A DNA stretch of 64,000 nucleotides from Kutzneria sp. CA-103260 (GTDB taxonomy: Bacteria; Actinomycetota; Actinomycetes; Mycobacteriales; Pseudonocardiaceae), in the NCBI RefSeq assembly GCF_018263855.1, contig NZ_CP073318.1, forward strand, positions 4,898,001 through 4,962,000. The letters run 5' to 3'. Of the stretch, positions 50,532 through 59,394 are shown piece by piece (the stretch's first letter is position 1; each line of letters starts with the position of its first letter). A program made the position numbers and the translations under genes. The notes beneath the pieces are model-generated. The model did no database searches. It was given only the letters and a program-made list of their open reading frames with translations, and had not been told where the DNA came from.

Positions 50532-50866
50532 GTCTGTTCCTCCTCCTTGAGGGCCTCCAGCACGGCGTCGAGCCGCCGGTGTCGCTGTTCGACCGCGAGC
50601 CGGTAGGTGTCGATCCAGGCCGTGAGCTGCTCCAGCGCGCCGGCGTCGAGGTGGCACGGGCGGCGCTGGCCGTCACGGCTGCGGGTGATCAGGCCGGCCG
50701 CCTCCAGCACCTGGATGTGCCGGGACACCGCCTGCTTGGTGATGTCGAACGGCTCGGCCAGCTCGTTCACCGTCGCGTCGCCCCGGGACAGGCGGGCGAT
50801 CAGCGCCCGCCGCACCGGGTCGCCGAGCGCGGCGAACGCCCGGTCCAGCTGCTCGTCGGAAGCCAT
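50528..50866 (-). CDS. ArsR-family regulator
   Basis: A 112-residue winged helix: FAALGDPVRRALIARLSRGDATVNELAEPFDITKQAVSRHIQVLEAAGLITR. It has none of the CxC-type metal sites of ArsR/SmtB sensors. ATG at 50866 lies inside the 42-bp inverted repeat, consistent with autorepression. It is translationally coupled to the SRPBCC gene. A TTG two codons upstream is possible. Confidence 0.9.
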   Translation of the reverse strand: MASDEQLDRAFAALGDPVRRALIARLSRGDATVNELAEPFDITKQAVSRHIQVLEAAGLITRSRDGQRRPCHLDAGALEQLTAWIDTYRLAVEQRHRRLDAVLEALKEEEQT

Positions 50867-50905
50867 TGTCAACCAATCTGTTTATCAACCGATGTGTTGA
50901 CAATG
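50864..50905. promoter_or_regulatory. ArsR operator, inverted CATTGTCAAC
   Basis: CATTGTCAAC at 50864-50873 and its exact complement GTTGACAATG at 50896-50905. A further TCAACC half-site lies between them (about 50885). The left arm covers the ArsR start codon. Confidence 0.65.
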
Positions 50906-50990
50906 ACACCATTGGGCCCCCGACGCAAGAGCGCCACGCAACATGTGTGATCGAGCCGTTGGGCGGCATCGGGATAAACGCGACGGTGGC

Positions 50991-50996
50991 TACACT
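50991..50996 (+). promoter_or_regulatory. -10 box TACACT upstream of first SARP gene
   Basis: TACACT, six bases, then ATG at 51003. That ATG opens a 15-codon ORF rather than the SARP itself. Confidence 0.45.
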
Positions 50997-51002
50997 CCGC
51001 AC

Positions 51003-51050
51003 ATGGTTTGTCGCTCCGCCGCCAGTCACCCCGGGGACGCCCGGGCGTGA
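51003..51050 (+). CDS. Possible 15-aa leader ORF, overlapping SARP start
   Basis: A leaderless ATG opens 15 codons (MVCRSAASHPGDARA) that end in TGA at 51048-51050, overlapping the SARP GTG at 51047 (GTGA). The SARP has no clear Shine-Dalgarno sequence, so it may be translated by ribosomes finishing this ORF. Confidence 0.4.
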   Translation: MVCRSAASHPGDARA

Positions 51051-54000
51051 CCGCTCCACTGCGGGTCCAACTCCTGGGCCCGGTCCGCGCCTGGCGCGGC
51101 GACCAGGAAGTCGATCTCGGCTCGGCCGGCAGGCGGGCGGTGTTCGCGATCCTGGCGCTGGCGGCCGGGCGGGCGGTGACCCGCGAGGAGCTGGTCGACG
51201 GCATCTGGGGCGAGGACCCACCGGCCCGGGCGGTCGGCATCCTGCACACGTACGTCTCCGACCTGCGGCGATCCCTGCAGGAACAGGTTCGCCGGGGCAA
51301 ACAGCCCACCGAGCATCTGCTCGATTCGGTGGGCTCGTCCTACGCGCTGCGGGTGGACCGCGAGCAGCTGGACGTCACCCGGTTCGACGAGCTCCGCACG
51401 TCGGCCGAAGACCTGGGCGGCCAACTGCGGGCGGTCACCGCGGCGCTGGCGCTGTGGCAAGGCGAGGCTCTCTCGGGTCTGGCCGGACCGTTCGCGGAGC
51501 TGCACCGGGCCCGGCTCGGCGAGCTGCGACTGGCCACTCTCGAACGCCGCTGCGCGCTGCTGCTGGCGTTGGGCAACCAGGACACGGCCATCGCCGAGCT
51601 GACTGGCCTCGCCCAGGAACACCCGCGCCGGGAGGGCCTGCGCGGCCTGCTGATGGTGGCGTTGTACCGGGCCGGTCGCCGCGACGAGGCGCTGACGGAA
51701 TTCGAGCGCGCCCGGCAGTTCCTGGTGGCGGAGCTGGGTCTCGATCCCGGGCCGGCGCTCCAGGACATCCACGACCGGATCGTGGCCCGGCAGAAGGTGC
51801 CGATCCCGGGCATCGGGTCGCGGCACGAGCAACTGGCCGCCTCCACCCGGCAGCCGGAGGCGCCGGCGCAGTTCGTGGGCCGGCAACGCGAAGTGGCATG
51901 GCTCCGGGCGCTCGTGGTGGCCCTGGCCGACGGCACCGGCGGCTGCGTGCTGGTCGAGGGCGAGCCCGGCATCGGCAAGTCGGCGCTGCTGGCGGTCGGT
52001 CTGGCCGACGCTCCGGTGGCCGGTTGCCGGGTGGTGTGGGCGCTGGGCGAGGACCTGTCGGCCGAGGGACCGCTGGCGCCGATCAACCGGCTGCTGTCCT
52101 TCGTCGACGAGGCGTGCGCGGAAGCCCCACTGGTGCTGGTGATCGACGACGTGCAGTGGCTGGACGAGCCCGGTCTGCTGGCCTGGCACCGCCTTTCCCG
52201 CCTGACCCAGCAGCTGCCACTGCTGCTGGTCGGGGCCCGCCGCACCAATCCGACCGCGCACCACGTGGACCTGGCCGGCGGCCGCACGCTGACGATCGGA
52301 CCGCTGCACGAGGACGACGTGCACGATCTGGTCGCCCGCCTGATCGGCGGGTCGCCGGGGCCGGTGCTGCGTGGACTGGTCGACCGGGCCGCCGGCAATC
52401 CGTTCCACATCCGCGAACTGGTCGCCGGCCTGCTGCGGGATTCGGTGCTGCACACGGTCGACGGCGTCGCCGACATCGACCCCTCGACCGGCTTCGACAC
52501 CCGCCGCATGACGGCCGCCGTCGCCGCGCGAAGGCTGGAGTTCCTGTCCCCCACGGCATTGGACCGGCTGCGCTGGGCGGCGCTGCTGGGCGTCGAGTTC
52601 GATCTGGCCGACCTGGCCGCGATCGTCGGCTCCACACCGGCCGACCTGGTCGGGGCGATCGAGGAGGCGACCGACGCCGGCCTGCTGGTGGACGCCGGAA
52701 ACCGGCTGGCGTTCCGGGATCCGGCCGTGCGGCAGGCGTTGTACGGCGAACGCCCGGCCGGTGTGCTGACCACCCTGCACCGGGAGTCGGCGAAGGCCTT
52801 GGCGCAGGCCGGCGCGCCGGTGGAGCGCACCGCCGTCCAGCTGGCCGCGGCCGGGGCCTTCGATCTCTGGTCCGTGCAATGGTTGCTGGCCAATGTGGAG
52901 GCCGTGGCCGGCCGTGATCCGGCGCTGGCCCTGCGGCTGCTGGACGCCGCCCTCGAAAGCACGACGCCGGCCCGCGAGGAGCGGGAAGTGCTGATGGTCA
53001 GCCAGGTCCGCTGGGAGTTCCGGCTGGGTTGGCAGCCCGAGGCGGCCGCCCGCGGGCTGCTGGACATGACCCGGGATCCGGCCCACGCCGCGGAGATGCG
53101 CTGGATCCTGGCCTGTCTGACCTACGCCCGCGGGGATGTGGCGCAGGCGATCGCCGATCTCCGTGCGGCGGCGAAGGATCCGTCCGCGCCCGACTTCTGG
53201 GTGGCCCGCCACGACACGCTGCGGGCCCAGTTCGAGCGGACCGGCCTGGACGATCTGGACACCGCTGAGGCCACCGCGGCCGCGGCGCTGGGGCAGGCGA
53301 CCGACACCAACGACGCGCCGGCGATCGCCGCGGCCGAACACGAGCTGTGGTACGTGGAATCGGTGCGCCGCAACCACTCCGCCGCGCTCACCCACGTGAA
53401 CAACGCGCTCGCCGCCGCCACCGGCAACCAGGATCTGGTCGATCTCCAGATCAACCTGCTGGGGGCGCGGCTGTTCTCGCTGCAGAACCTGGACCGGCTC
53501 AACGACGGCACCGACACGGTGGCCCGCACGCAGGCGATGGTCCGGCGCACCGGGCGGCCGTCGGGGCGGGTGCACATCGGGGCCGCCGTGCACTACTACT
53601 GGCTGGGCCGGTGGGACGAGGCGCTGGCCGAGCTGGACTCGATCATCGGCGACGAGCCGGTGATCACCATCTTCGACCTGCGCTCCCGGGTGCCACTGCT
53701 GCAGTACGGCACGGCGGCGATGATCACCGGCCACCGCGGCGACAGCGAGCAGCTGCACGCGCATCTGCAGACGGCGTCCTCCTATCCGGTGATCGCCCCC
53801 GGCGACCAGGAGAACAGCGACTTCGCGCTGGCCGCCCGGGCGATGGCGGCCGAGCAGGACGGCGACCTGTCCGCCGCCATCGCCGCGTACGAGCCGATCC
53901 TGGACCCGTCCTACGGTCGGATGACCCTGCGCCACCAGTGGTTGCCGGACCTGACCCGGCTCGCCCTCGACGCCGGCGAGCCCGACGTCGCCCAAGCGGC

Positions 54001-54553
54001 GCTACGGCTGGCGCAGGCCGAGGCGTCCTCGGAAACCGTGCCGATTCGGGCGGCCAACGCCGCCCAGCGGTGCGCGGCGCTGATCGACGGGGATCCCGAG
54101 CCGCTGCTGGCCGTGGCCCAGCGCTACCGGGACGTCGGCCGGCGGGTCGAGTTCGCCGCCACCTGCGAGGACGCGGCCGTGCTGCTGGGACGACGCGGCG
54201 AGATCGACCGGGCCCGCCAGACCTTCCAGGAGGCGCTGCTGGTCTACGCCGATCTCGGCGCCTCCTGGGACATCCGGCGAGCGGAGTCGCGCCTGCGGGA
54301 GTTCGGCATCCGGCGGGCCGGCGTGTCCACCGGCCAGCCGACCATCGCCGGCTGGGACTCCCTGGTCGGCGACGAGCTCCGGGTGGCCGAACTCGTCGCC
54401 ACCGGCCGCTCCAACCCGGAGATCGCCGCCGAGCTGGCGCTGTCCCGGCGGGTCGTGCAGGCGCACGTCTCGCGGATCATGCAGAAGCTGGGAGTGGACT
54501 CCCGGCCGGAGCTGATGGGTAAGGTGTCGGGGCATTCACGCGGAGCCGGCTAA
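51047..54553 (+). CDS. SARP/AfsR-type giant regulator with LuxR HTH
   Basis: A 1168-residue regulator. The OmpR-like winged helix (residues 1-95, VQLLGPVRAWRGDQEVDLGSAGRRAVFAILAL) is followed by BTAD (~100-245; GLRGLLMVALYRAGRRDEALTEFERAR). The AAA ATPase has EGEPGIGKS at 304-312 and VLVIDDVQWLDEPGLL. TPRs follow, then a C-terminal LuxR helix-turn-helix (ELRVAELVATGRSNPEIAAELALSRRVVQAHVSRIMQKLG). Such proteins activate secondary-metabolite genes. The preceding leader ORF overlaps the GTG. A paralogue follows 14 bp downstream. Confidence 0.92.
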   Translation: MTAPLRVQLLGPVRAWRGDQEVDLGSAGRRAVFAILALAAGRAVTREELVDGIWGEDPPARAVGILHTYVSDLRRSLQEQVRRGKQPTEHLLDSVGSSYALRVDREQLDVTRFDELRTSAEDLGGQLRAVTAALALWQGEALSGLAGPFAELHRARLGELRLATLERRCALLLALGNQDTAIAELTGLAQEHPRREGLRGLLMVALYRAGRRDEALTEFERARQFLVAELGLDPGPALQDIHDRIVARQKVPIPGIGSRHEQLAASTRQPEAPAQFVGRQREVAWLRALVVALADGTGGCVLVEGEPGIGKSALLAVGLADAPVAGCRVVWALGEDLSAEGPLAPINRLLSFVDEACAEAPLVLVIDDVQWLDEPGLLAWHRLSRLTQQLPLLLVGARRTNPTAHHVDLAGGRTLTIGPLHEDDVHDLVARLIGGSPGPVLRGLVDRAAGNPFHIRELVAGLLRDSVLHTVDGVADIDPSTGFDTRRMTAAVAARRLEFLSPTALDRLRWAALLGVEFDLADLAAIVGSTPADLVGAIEEATDAGLLVDAGNRLAFRDPAVRQALYGERPAGVLTTLHRESAKALAQAGAPVERTAVQLAAAGAFDLWSVQWLLANVEAVAGRDPALALRLLDAALESTTPAREEREVLMVSQVRWEFRLGWQPEAAARGLLDMTRDPAHAAEMRWILACLTYARGDVAQAIADLRAAAKDPSAPDFWVARHDTLRAQFERTGLDDLDTAEATAAAALGQATDTNDAPAIAAAEHELWYVESVRRNHSAALTHVNNALAAATGNQDLVDLQINLLGARLFSLQNLDRLNDGTDTVARTQAMVRRTGRPSGRVHIGAAVHYYWLGRWDEALAELDSIIGDEPVITIFDLRSRVPLLQYGTAAMITGHRGDSEQLHAHLQTASSYPVIAPGDQENSDFALAARAMAAEQDGDLSAAIAAYEPILDPSYGRMTLRHQWLPDLTRLALDAGEPDVAQAALRLAQAEASSETVPIRAANAAQRCAALIDGDPEPLLAVAQRYRDVGRRVEFAATCEDAAVLLGRRGEIDRARQTFQEALLVYADLGASWDIRRAESRLREFGIRRAGVSTGQPTIAGWDSLVGDELRVAELVATGRSNPEIAAELALSRRVVQAHVSRIMQKLGVDSRPELMGKVSGHSRGAG

Positions 54554-54567
54554 GACTGGGGAGCACG

Positions 54568-57500
54568 GTGGCTGAGCAGGCCCTTCGGGCTGAACTACTG
54601 GGCCCGGTGCTCGTGCGGCGCGGTGACGAGGAGCTGCGGCTGGGCGCGCCGCGGCAGCGGGTGCTGTTCTCGGTGCTGGCCTCCCGCGCCGGCCGGGCGG
54701 TGTCGCGCGAGGATCTGATCACCGCGATCTGGGGTCAGGAAGCGCCGACGTCGGCCGAGGGCAGCATCTACACCTACGTCTCCGGTCTGCGCCGGGCGAT
54801 GGAGCCGGGCCGCGGCAACCGGGCCGCCTCCTCGGTGCTGCTGTCCGAGGGGCCGGGTTATCTGTTGCGGGTCGACGCCGTCGACCTGCACGAGTTCGAC
54901 GCGTTGAAGCGCAAGGCCGAGCAGGCCTCGGAAGCGGGCGACCAGGCGGCGGCGGTCGAGGCGGCGGACCAGGCTCTGGCGCTGTGGCACGGCGAACCGT
55001 TGTCCGGTCTGCCCGGCCCCTGGGCGGCGAGCCTGCGTGACCGCCTGCTGTCCGACCGGCTCGACCTGGTGGAGATCCGAGCCGCTGCCGCGCTGGCCGG
55101 GGGCCAACACGCCGAGCTGGTGGCCGAGCTGGCCGCGCTGGTCCAGGAGAATCCGCTGCACGAGGGCCTGCGCGGGCTGCTGATGACGGCTCTGTACCGG
55201 GCCGGCCGGCAAGCCGACGCGGTGGAGCAGTTCCGGGAGGCGTCCCGGGTGCTGGCCGAGGAGCTGGGCACGCAGCCGGGGGCCGAACTGGCCGAGATCC
55301 ACCAGCAGATCCTCACCAACGACCCGGCGCTGGCCGCACCGGACGCGCCTTCGCCGACTCGGACCCAACGCCGCCCGGCATGGTGGGCCGCCAGGCCACG
55401 GCCACGGGCCCGGACCTTCGTCGCCCGAGCCCGCGAGCTGTCGGCGCTGCGGTCGGCCGTCGACACGGTGGCCTCCGGACGGGGTGGCGTGCTGCTCGTC
55501 GAGGGCGAGCCCGGCATCGGCAAGTCGGAGCTGCTGACCACCGGCATGGCCGGCTGCGAGGACGAGGGTGTGCGGCTGGTGTGGGGCGCCGGCGACGAGT
55601 TGGCCAGCCGGTTCCCGCTGCGGCTGATGCTCGATTGTCTTGGTGTGGACGCCGATTCACCCGATCCGGCCCGGGCCCGGGTGGCCGAGATGATGCGGCA
55701 GGCCCAGTCCAGCCGGGATCCGTTGGGCGGCGGCGATCCCACCCTGGCCGTGGTCAACGAACTGGTCGCCATCGTGCAGGACATGTGCGCCGACGGTCCG
55801 CTGGCCCTGGTGGCCGACGACATCCAGTGGGCCGACGAGGCCAGCCTGCTGGTGTTCAGCCGGCTGGCGCTGGAAACCTCGACGCTGCCACTGCTGTTGG
55901 TCGGCGCGCTGCGGCCGGTGCCGCGGACCCCGGTGCTCGACGGCGTGCGCGATGTCGTGTCCCGCCAAGGCGGTTCGGTGATGCAGCTGGCGCCGCTGGC
56001 CGAGCGCGAGGTGGCCGAGATGCTGACCGGCATCGTCGGCGGGACACCGGGCGCGGGTCTGCTGGGCTTGGCCGATCGGGCCGCCGGAAACCCGTTGTAC
56101 GTCGGCGAACTGGCGGAGGCTTTACTGCGAGACCGCCATGTCGAGGTGTCGGCCGGGCACGCCGAGGTGTCGTCCGGCGACGACGTGTCGGTGCCGACCT
56201 CGCTGTCGTCGGCCCTGACCCACCGGCTGGGCTTTCTGTCCGCCAGCACCGCGGAAGTGTTGCGGCGCGCGGCTTTGCTCGGCAACGACTTCATGGTCGC
56301 CGACCTGGCGGTGATCCAGGGCCGGCCGGCCGAGGAGCTGCTGCCGGGGCTGGAGGAGGCGGCGTCGGCGAAGGTGTTGCTGGCCAACGGTGATCGCTTC
56401 GGTTTCCGGCACGCCCTGATCCGCCAGGCCCTGTACGACGCGACGTCGCCGACCGTGCGGACCGTGCTGCACCGGCAGGCCGCCGAGCGGCTGGACCGGG
56501 CCGGGGCGTCGATGGAAACCGTTGCGCGCCAACTGGTCGCCGCCCCGGTGGCGGTCGACTCGTGGGTCATAGACTGGATGCTGCGGCACGGCGAGCGGGT
56601 GGCCCACCGGGCCCCGGACATCGGCCTGGACCTGTTGCGCAAGGTCGTGACCGGCTGCGAGCACGACGATCCCCGACACGTCGAGCTGACCGCCGTGCTC
56701 GCGCGGGTGCTGTACTGGCGCGGCGAGCTTCCCGAGGACGAGGTCCGGTCCGTGCTGGCCCTGACCCGGGATCCCGACCTGGCCGGCGAGATGCAGTGGA
56801 TCCACGCGGTGGTGCACTATCGCCGTGGCCAGGAGGGCCGAGCCGTTGCGGCGCTGCGGGAAGCGGTCGACGCGCCCGAGGTGTCGCCGGTGTGGCAGGC
56901 CCGGTGCCAGGCGCTGCTGGCCGTGCGGGAAGGCATGGGGCTCAACGAGATGGGCCTGGCCAAGACCACTGCGGCGGCGGCGATCGAGCGTGGCGAGCAG
57001 GCCGGCGACAGCTTCGCCGTGGCCTACGCGTTGCAGGCGCTGTGGCTGTTCCAGTCCATCGCCCGCGACCACGTCGACGCTCTGCGTTACGTGGACGAGG
57101 CTCTGGCCGTCGTCGCCGAGGATCCGGGGCTGGCGCACCTGCATCTGAGCCTGCTCGACAACCGGGTGTTCAGCCTGCAGAACCTGGACCGTCTGGATGA
57201 GGCCGACCAGGCGCTGGCGGCGGTTCGCGGTCTGGTGCACCAGTACCAACTGCCCGGCGGGCTGCCGATGTCCACCGCCGTCAACCACTACTGGGCCGGT
57301 CGCTGGAGCGACGCCCTGGTCGAGCTGTCGGTGATCACGCAGACCGGACCGGAGCTGGCTTTCCTCGGCCTGCGCGAAAGCAGCCCGCTGCTGCTGCTCT
57401 CCCACGGCGTCGCCGCGCTGATCGCCGCGCTGCGGGACGACGGCGCCGAGGTGGCCGCGCATCTGGCCGCGGCCGACGAGCTGCCGATGCTCACCACCGC

Positions 57501-58038
57501 CGACCGCGAGAACTGCGACTTCCTGTTGATGGCCGAGGCCCAGGCGGCCGAGCGGGACGGCCGCGTCGACGCGGCACTCATCGCGCTGGAACCGGTGCTG
57601 GATCCCCGTTACGCGCCGATGATGCTGCGCCACCAGTGGCTGCCGGACGTTGTCCGCCTGGCCATGCAGGCCGGCGACTCGGCGATTGTCGCGCGGGCCT
57701 TGGAAATCTGCGAGGGCGAGGTGGCCAAGGAGCTCGTCCCGGCTCGGGCCGCCGCCGCCCTGCTGCGCTGCCGTGGTCTGGCCACTGGAGATCCGGCGCA
57801 GGTGCAGCACGCCGTGGCCCACTACCGAAAGGTCGGCCGCCCGGTCGAATTGGCCCAGGCGTTGGAGGATCTGGCGGTCTTGTTGGCCCAGAACGGCCAG
57901 CGTCCGGAAGGTGAGGCCGCCCTGGCCGAGGCGGTGCGTCGTTACGAGGCCGTCGGCGCGGCTTGGCCGGCCCGTCGGGCGACGGCCCGGTTCGGCGGCC
58001 GCGAGCCGGGGCAGTCGGAGCAGCGTGACGTAGGCTGA
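54568..58038 (+). CDS. SARP/AfsR-type giant regulator, paralogue without LuxR domain
   Basis: A 1156-residue regulator with the same order as the preceding gene: a winged helix with AELLGPVLVRRGDEELRLGAPRQRVLFSVLAS, BTAD (GLRGLLMTALYRAGRQADAVEQFREA), ATPase (EGEPGIGKS near 311; LVADDIQWADEASLLVF) and TPRs. TPR segments correspond one to one (HQWLPDVVRLAMQAGD). The C-terminus ends in an Arg-rich tail and lacks the LuxR helix-turn-helix. GTG at 54568 has GGGGAG. It is probably co-transcribed with, and duplicated from, the first. Confidence 0.9.
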   Translation: MAEQALRAELLGPVLVRRGDEELRLGAPRQRVLFSVLASRAGRAVSREDLITAIWGQEAPTSAEGSIYTYVSGLRRAMEPGRGNRAASSVLLSEGPGYLLRVDAVDLHEFDALKRKAEQASEAGDQAAAVEAADQALALWHGEPLSGLPGPWAASLRDRLLSDRLDLVEIRAAAALAGGQHAELVAELAALVQENPLHEGLRGLLMTALYRAGRQADAVEQFREASRVLAEELGTQPGAELAEIHQQILTNDPALAAPDAPSPTRTQRRPAWWAARPRPRARTFVARARELSALRSAVDTVASGRGGVLLVEGEPGIGKSELLTTGMAGCEDEGVRLVWGAGDELASRFPLRLMLDCLGVDADSPDPARARVAEMMRQAQSSRDPLGGGDPTLAVVNELVAIVQDMCADGPLALVADDIQWADEASLLVFSRLALETSTLPLLLVGALRPVPRTPVLDGVRDVVSRQGGSVMQLAPLAEREVAEMLTGIVGGTPGAGLLGLADRAAGNPLYVGELAEALLRDRHVEVSAGHAEVSSGDDVSVPTSLSSALTHRLGFLSASTAEVLRRAALLGNDFMVADLAVIQGRPAEELLPGLEEAASAKVLLANGDRFGFRHALIRQALYDATSPTVRTVLHRQAAERLDRAGASMETVARQLVAAPVAVDSWVIDWMLRHGERVAHRAPDIGLDLLRKVVTGCEHDDPRHVELTAVLARVLYWRGELPEDEVRSVLALTRDPDLAGEMQWIHAVVHYRRGQEGRAVAALREAVDAPEVSPVWQARCQALLAVREGMGLNEMGLAKTTAAAAIERGEQAGDSFAVAYALQALWLFQSIARDHVDALRYVDEALAVVAEDPGLAHLHLSLLDNRVFSLQNLDRLDEADQALAAVRGLVHQYQLPGGLPMSTAVNHYWAGRWSDALVELSVITQTGPELAFLGLRESSPLLLLSHGVAALIAALRDDGAEVAAHLAAADELPMLTTADRENCDFLLMAEAQAAERDGRVDAALIALEPVLDPRYAPMMLRHQWLPDVVRLAMQAGDSAIVARALEICEGEVAKELVPARAAAALLRCRGLATGDPAQVQHAVAHYRKVGRPVELAQALEDLAVLLAQNGQRPEGEAALAEAVRRYEAVGAAWPARRATARFGGREPGQSEQRDVG
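58031..58036 (+). promoter_or_regulatory. -10 box TAGGCT for MFS gene at 58045
   Basis: TAGGCT overlaps the end of the second SARP gene (stop 58036-58038) and precedes ATG 58045 by eight bases. The MFS may be both read through from the SARP operon and started here. Confidence 0.4.
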
Positions 58039-58044
58039 CCGCCT

Positions 58045-59247
58045 ATGGGGGCACAACAGGCAGTTCGCACCACCGACTTCCGCCTGTTGTGGGCGGCCGC
58101 GTCGACTTCCCTTTTGGGCGACGGTATTCGCACCGCTGCGCTGCCGCTGCTGGCCGCCTCGCTGTCGCCCACGCCGGCGGCCGTCGGCGTCGTCACCTTC
58201 GCCGGCACGATCCCGATCCTGTTGTTCTCGCTGTTCGGCGGGGCGCTGGCCGACCGGCACGACCGCCGGAACCTGATGTGGCGCATCGACCTGGCTCGCG
58301 GCCTGGTGGTGGCCGCCTTCGCCGTTTGGGTCCTGACGAGCGTGCCGCCGCTGTGGGGCCTGGCCGTGATGACCTTCCTGCTCGGCAGCGCGGGCGCGGT
58401 GTTCGACAACACCTCCGGGCCGTTCATCGCCGATCTCGTCGAACCCGCCGAGCTGCCCAAGGCCAACGGCCGCTTGCAAGCATCCCAGCTGGTCAGCTTC
58501 CAGTTCCTCGGCCCGCCGGTAGGGGCCGCGCTGTTCGCCGTCTCCGCCGGTGCCCCGCTGGTGGTCGACGCGGCCACCTTCATCGCCGCGGCGGGCCTGG
58601 TTTTCGCCATCCGCGCCCGGCACGCCCCGGCCCGTTCCGCCGTGACCACCACGATTCGCGCCGACATCGCCGAGGGCGTGCGGTGGCTGTGGCGGCAGAA
58701 GGGCCTGCGTCTGCTGGCTTTCGAGCTGGGCCTGGCCAACCTGACGCTCCAGATGGGCACCACCGTGCTGGTACTGCTGATCGTCAACGTCCTGCACGGC
58801 CCCGAGGCCAGCTACGGCGTTGTCCTGGCCTGCGGCGCGGTCGGCGGCCTGCTCGGCAGTTTCGCGGCCGCCTGGATCCGCAAGAATCTGCGCCTCGGCC
58901 CGGGGATCGGCCTGTCGATCGGGGTGGTCGCCGCGGCCCTGCTGCTGGTCGGCTTCGCCTGGGCGGTCCCGGTGGTCGCCGTCGGCTACGCCCTCGGCGG
59001 CTTCGGCATCATGCTGTGGAACGTTCAGGTCGTGGTGATCCGCCAGCGGCTCGTCCCCCGTGAGCTGTTGGGCCGGGTCACGAGCGCCTACCGGCTGATC
59101 GGCTGGGGCGGCGGCCCGGTCGGGGCCGTCCTGGGCGGCGCGCTCGGCACCGCGCTGGGCATCCGGGCGCCGCTGGTGATCGGCGGCGTGGTGCTGGCCC
59201 TGTCGCTGCTGCTGGTGCCCCGGCTGGCCGCGCTAGAACGAACGTAA
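58045..59247 (+). CDS. MFS transporter (MFS_3 type)
   Basis: A 400-residue, ~12-helix permease: TTDFRLLWAAASTSLLGDGIRTAALPLLAA, GGALADRHDRRNLMWRIDLARGLVV (motif A) and PAELPKANGRLQASQLVSFQFLGPPVGAAL. It begins 6 bp after the stop of the second SARP gene and may export the compound or signal linked to that pair, which is inference. The exported compound is unknown. Confidence 0.9.
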   Translation: MGAQQAVRTTDFRLLWAAASTSLLGDGIRTAALPLLAASLSPTPAAVGVVTFAGTIPILLFSLFGGALADRHDRRNLMWRIDLARGLVVAAFAVWVLTSVPPLWGLAVMTFLLGSAGAVFDNTSGPFIADLVEPAELPKANGRLQASQLVSFQFLGPPVGAALFAVSAGAPLVVDAATFIAAAGLVFAIRARHAPARSAVTTTIRADIAEGVRWLWRQKGLRLLAFELGLANLTLQMGTTVLVLLIVNVLHGPEASYGVVLACGAVGGLLGSFAAAWIRKNLRLGPGIGLSIGVVAAALLLVGFAWAVPVVAVGYALGGFGIMLWNVQVVVIRQRLVPRELLGRVTSAYRLIGWGGGPVGAVLGGALGTALGIRAPLVIGGVVLALSLLLVPRLAALERT

Positions 59248-59394
59248 ACGGAAGTGTCACGCCCAGGCAACGATTCGACCGTCGCCACCAGGGAAAACCT
59301 TGGTAATCCCATTCACGTGTGAACCGAAACAAGTCGAGCGCCGGTCATTCTGAACGAAGATGGGGAGGGGGTCAGCCGACAGACGGGAGCCGTG

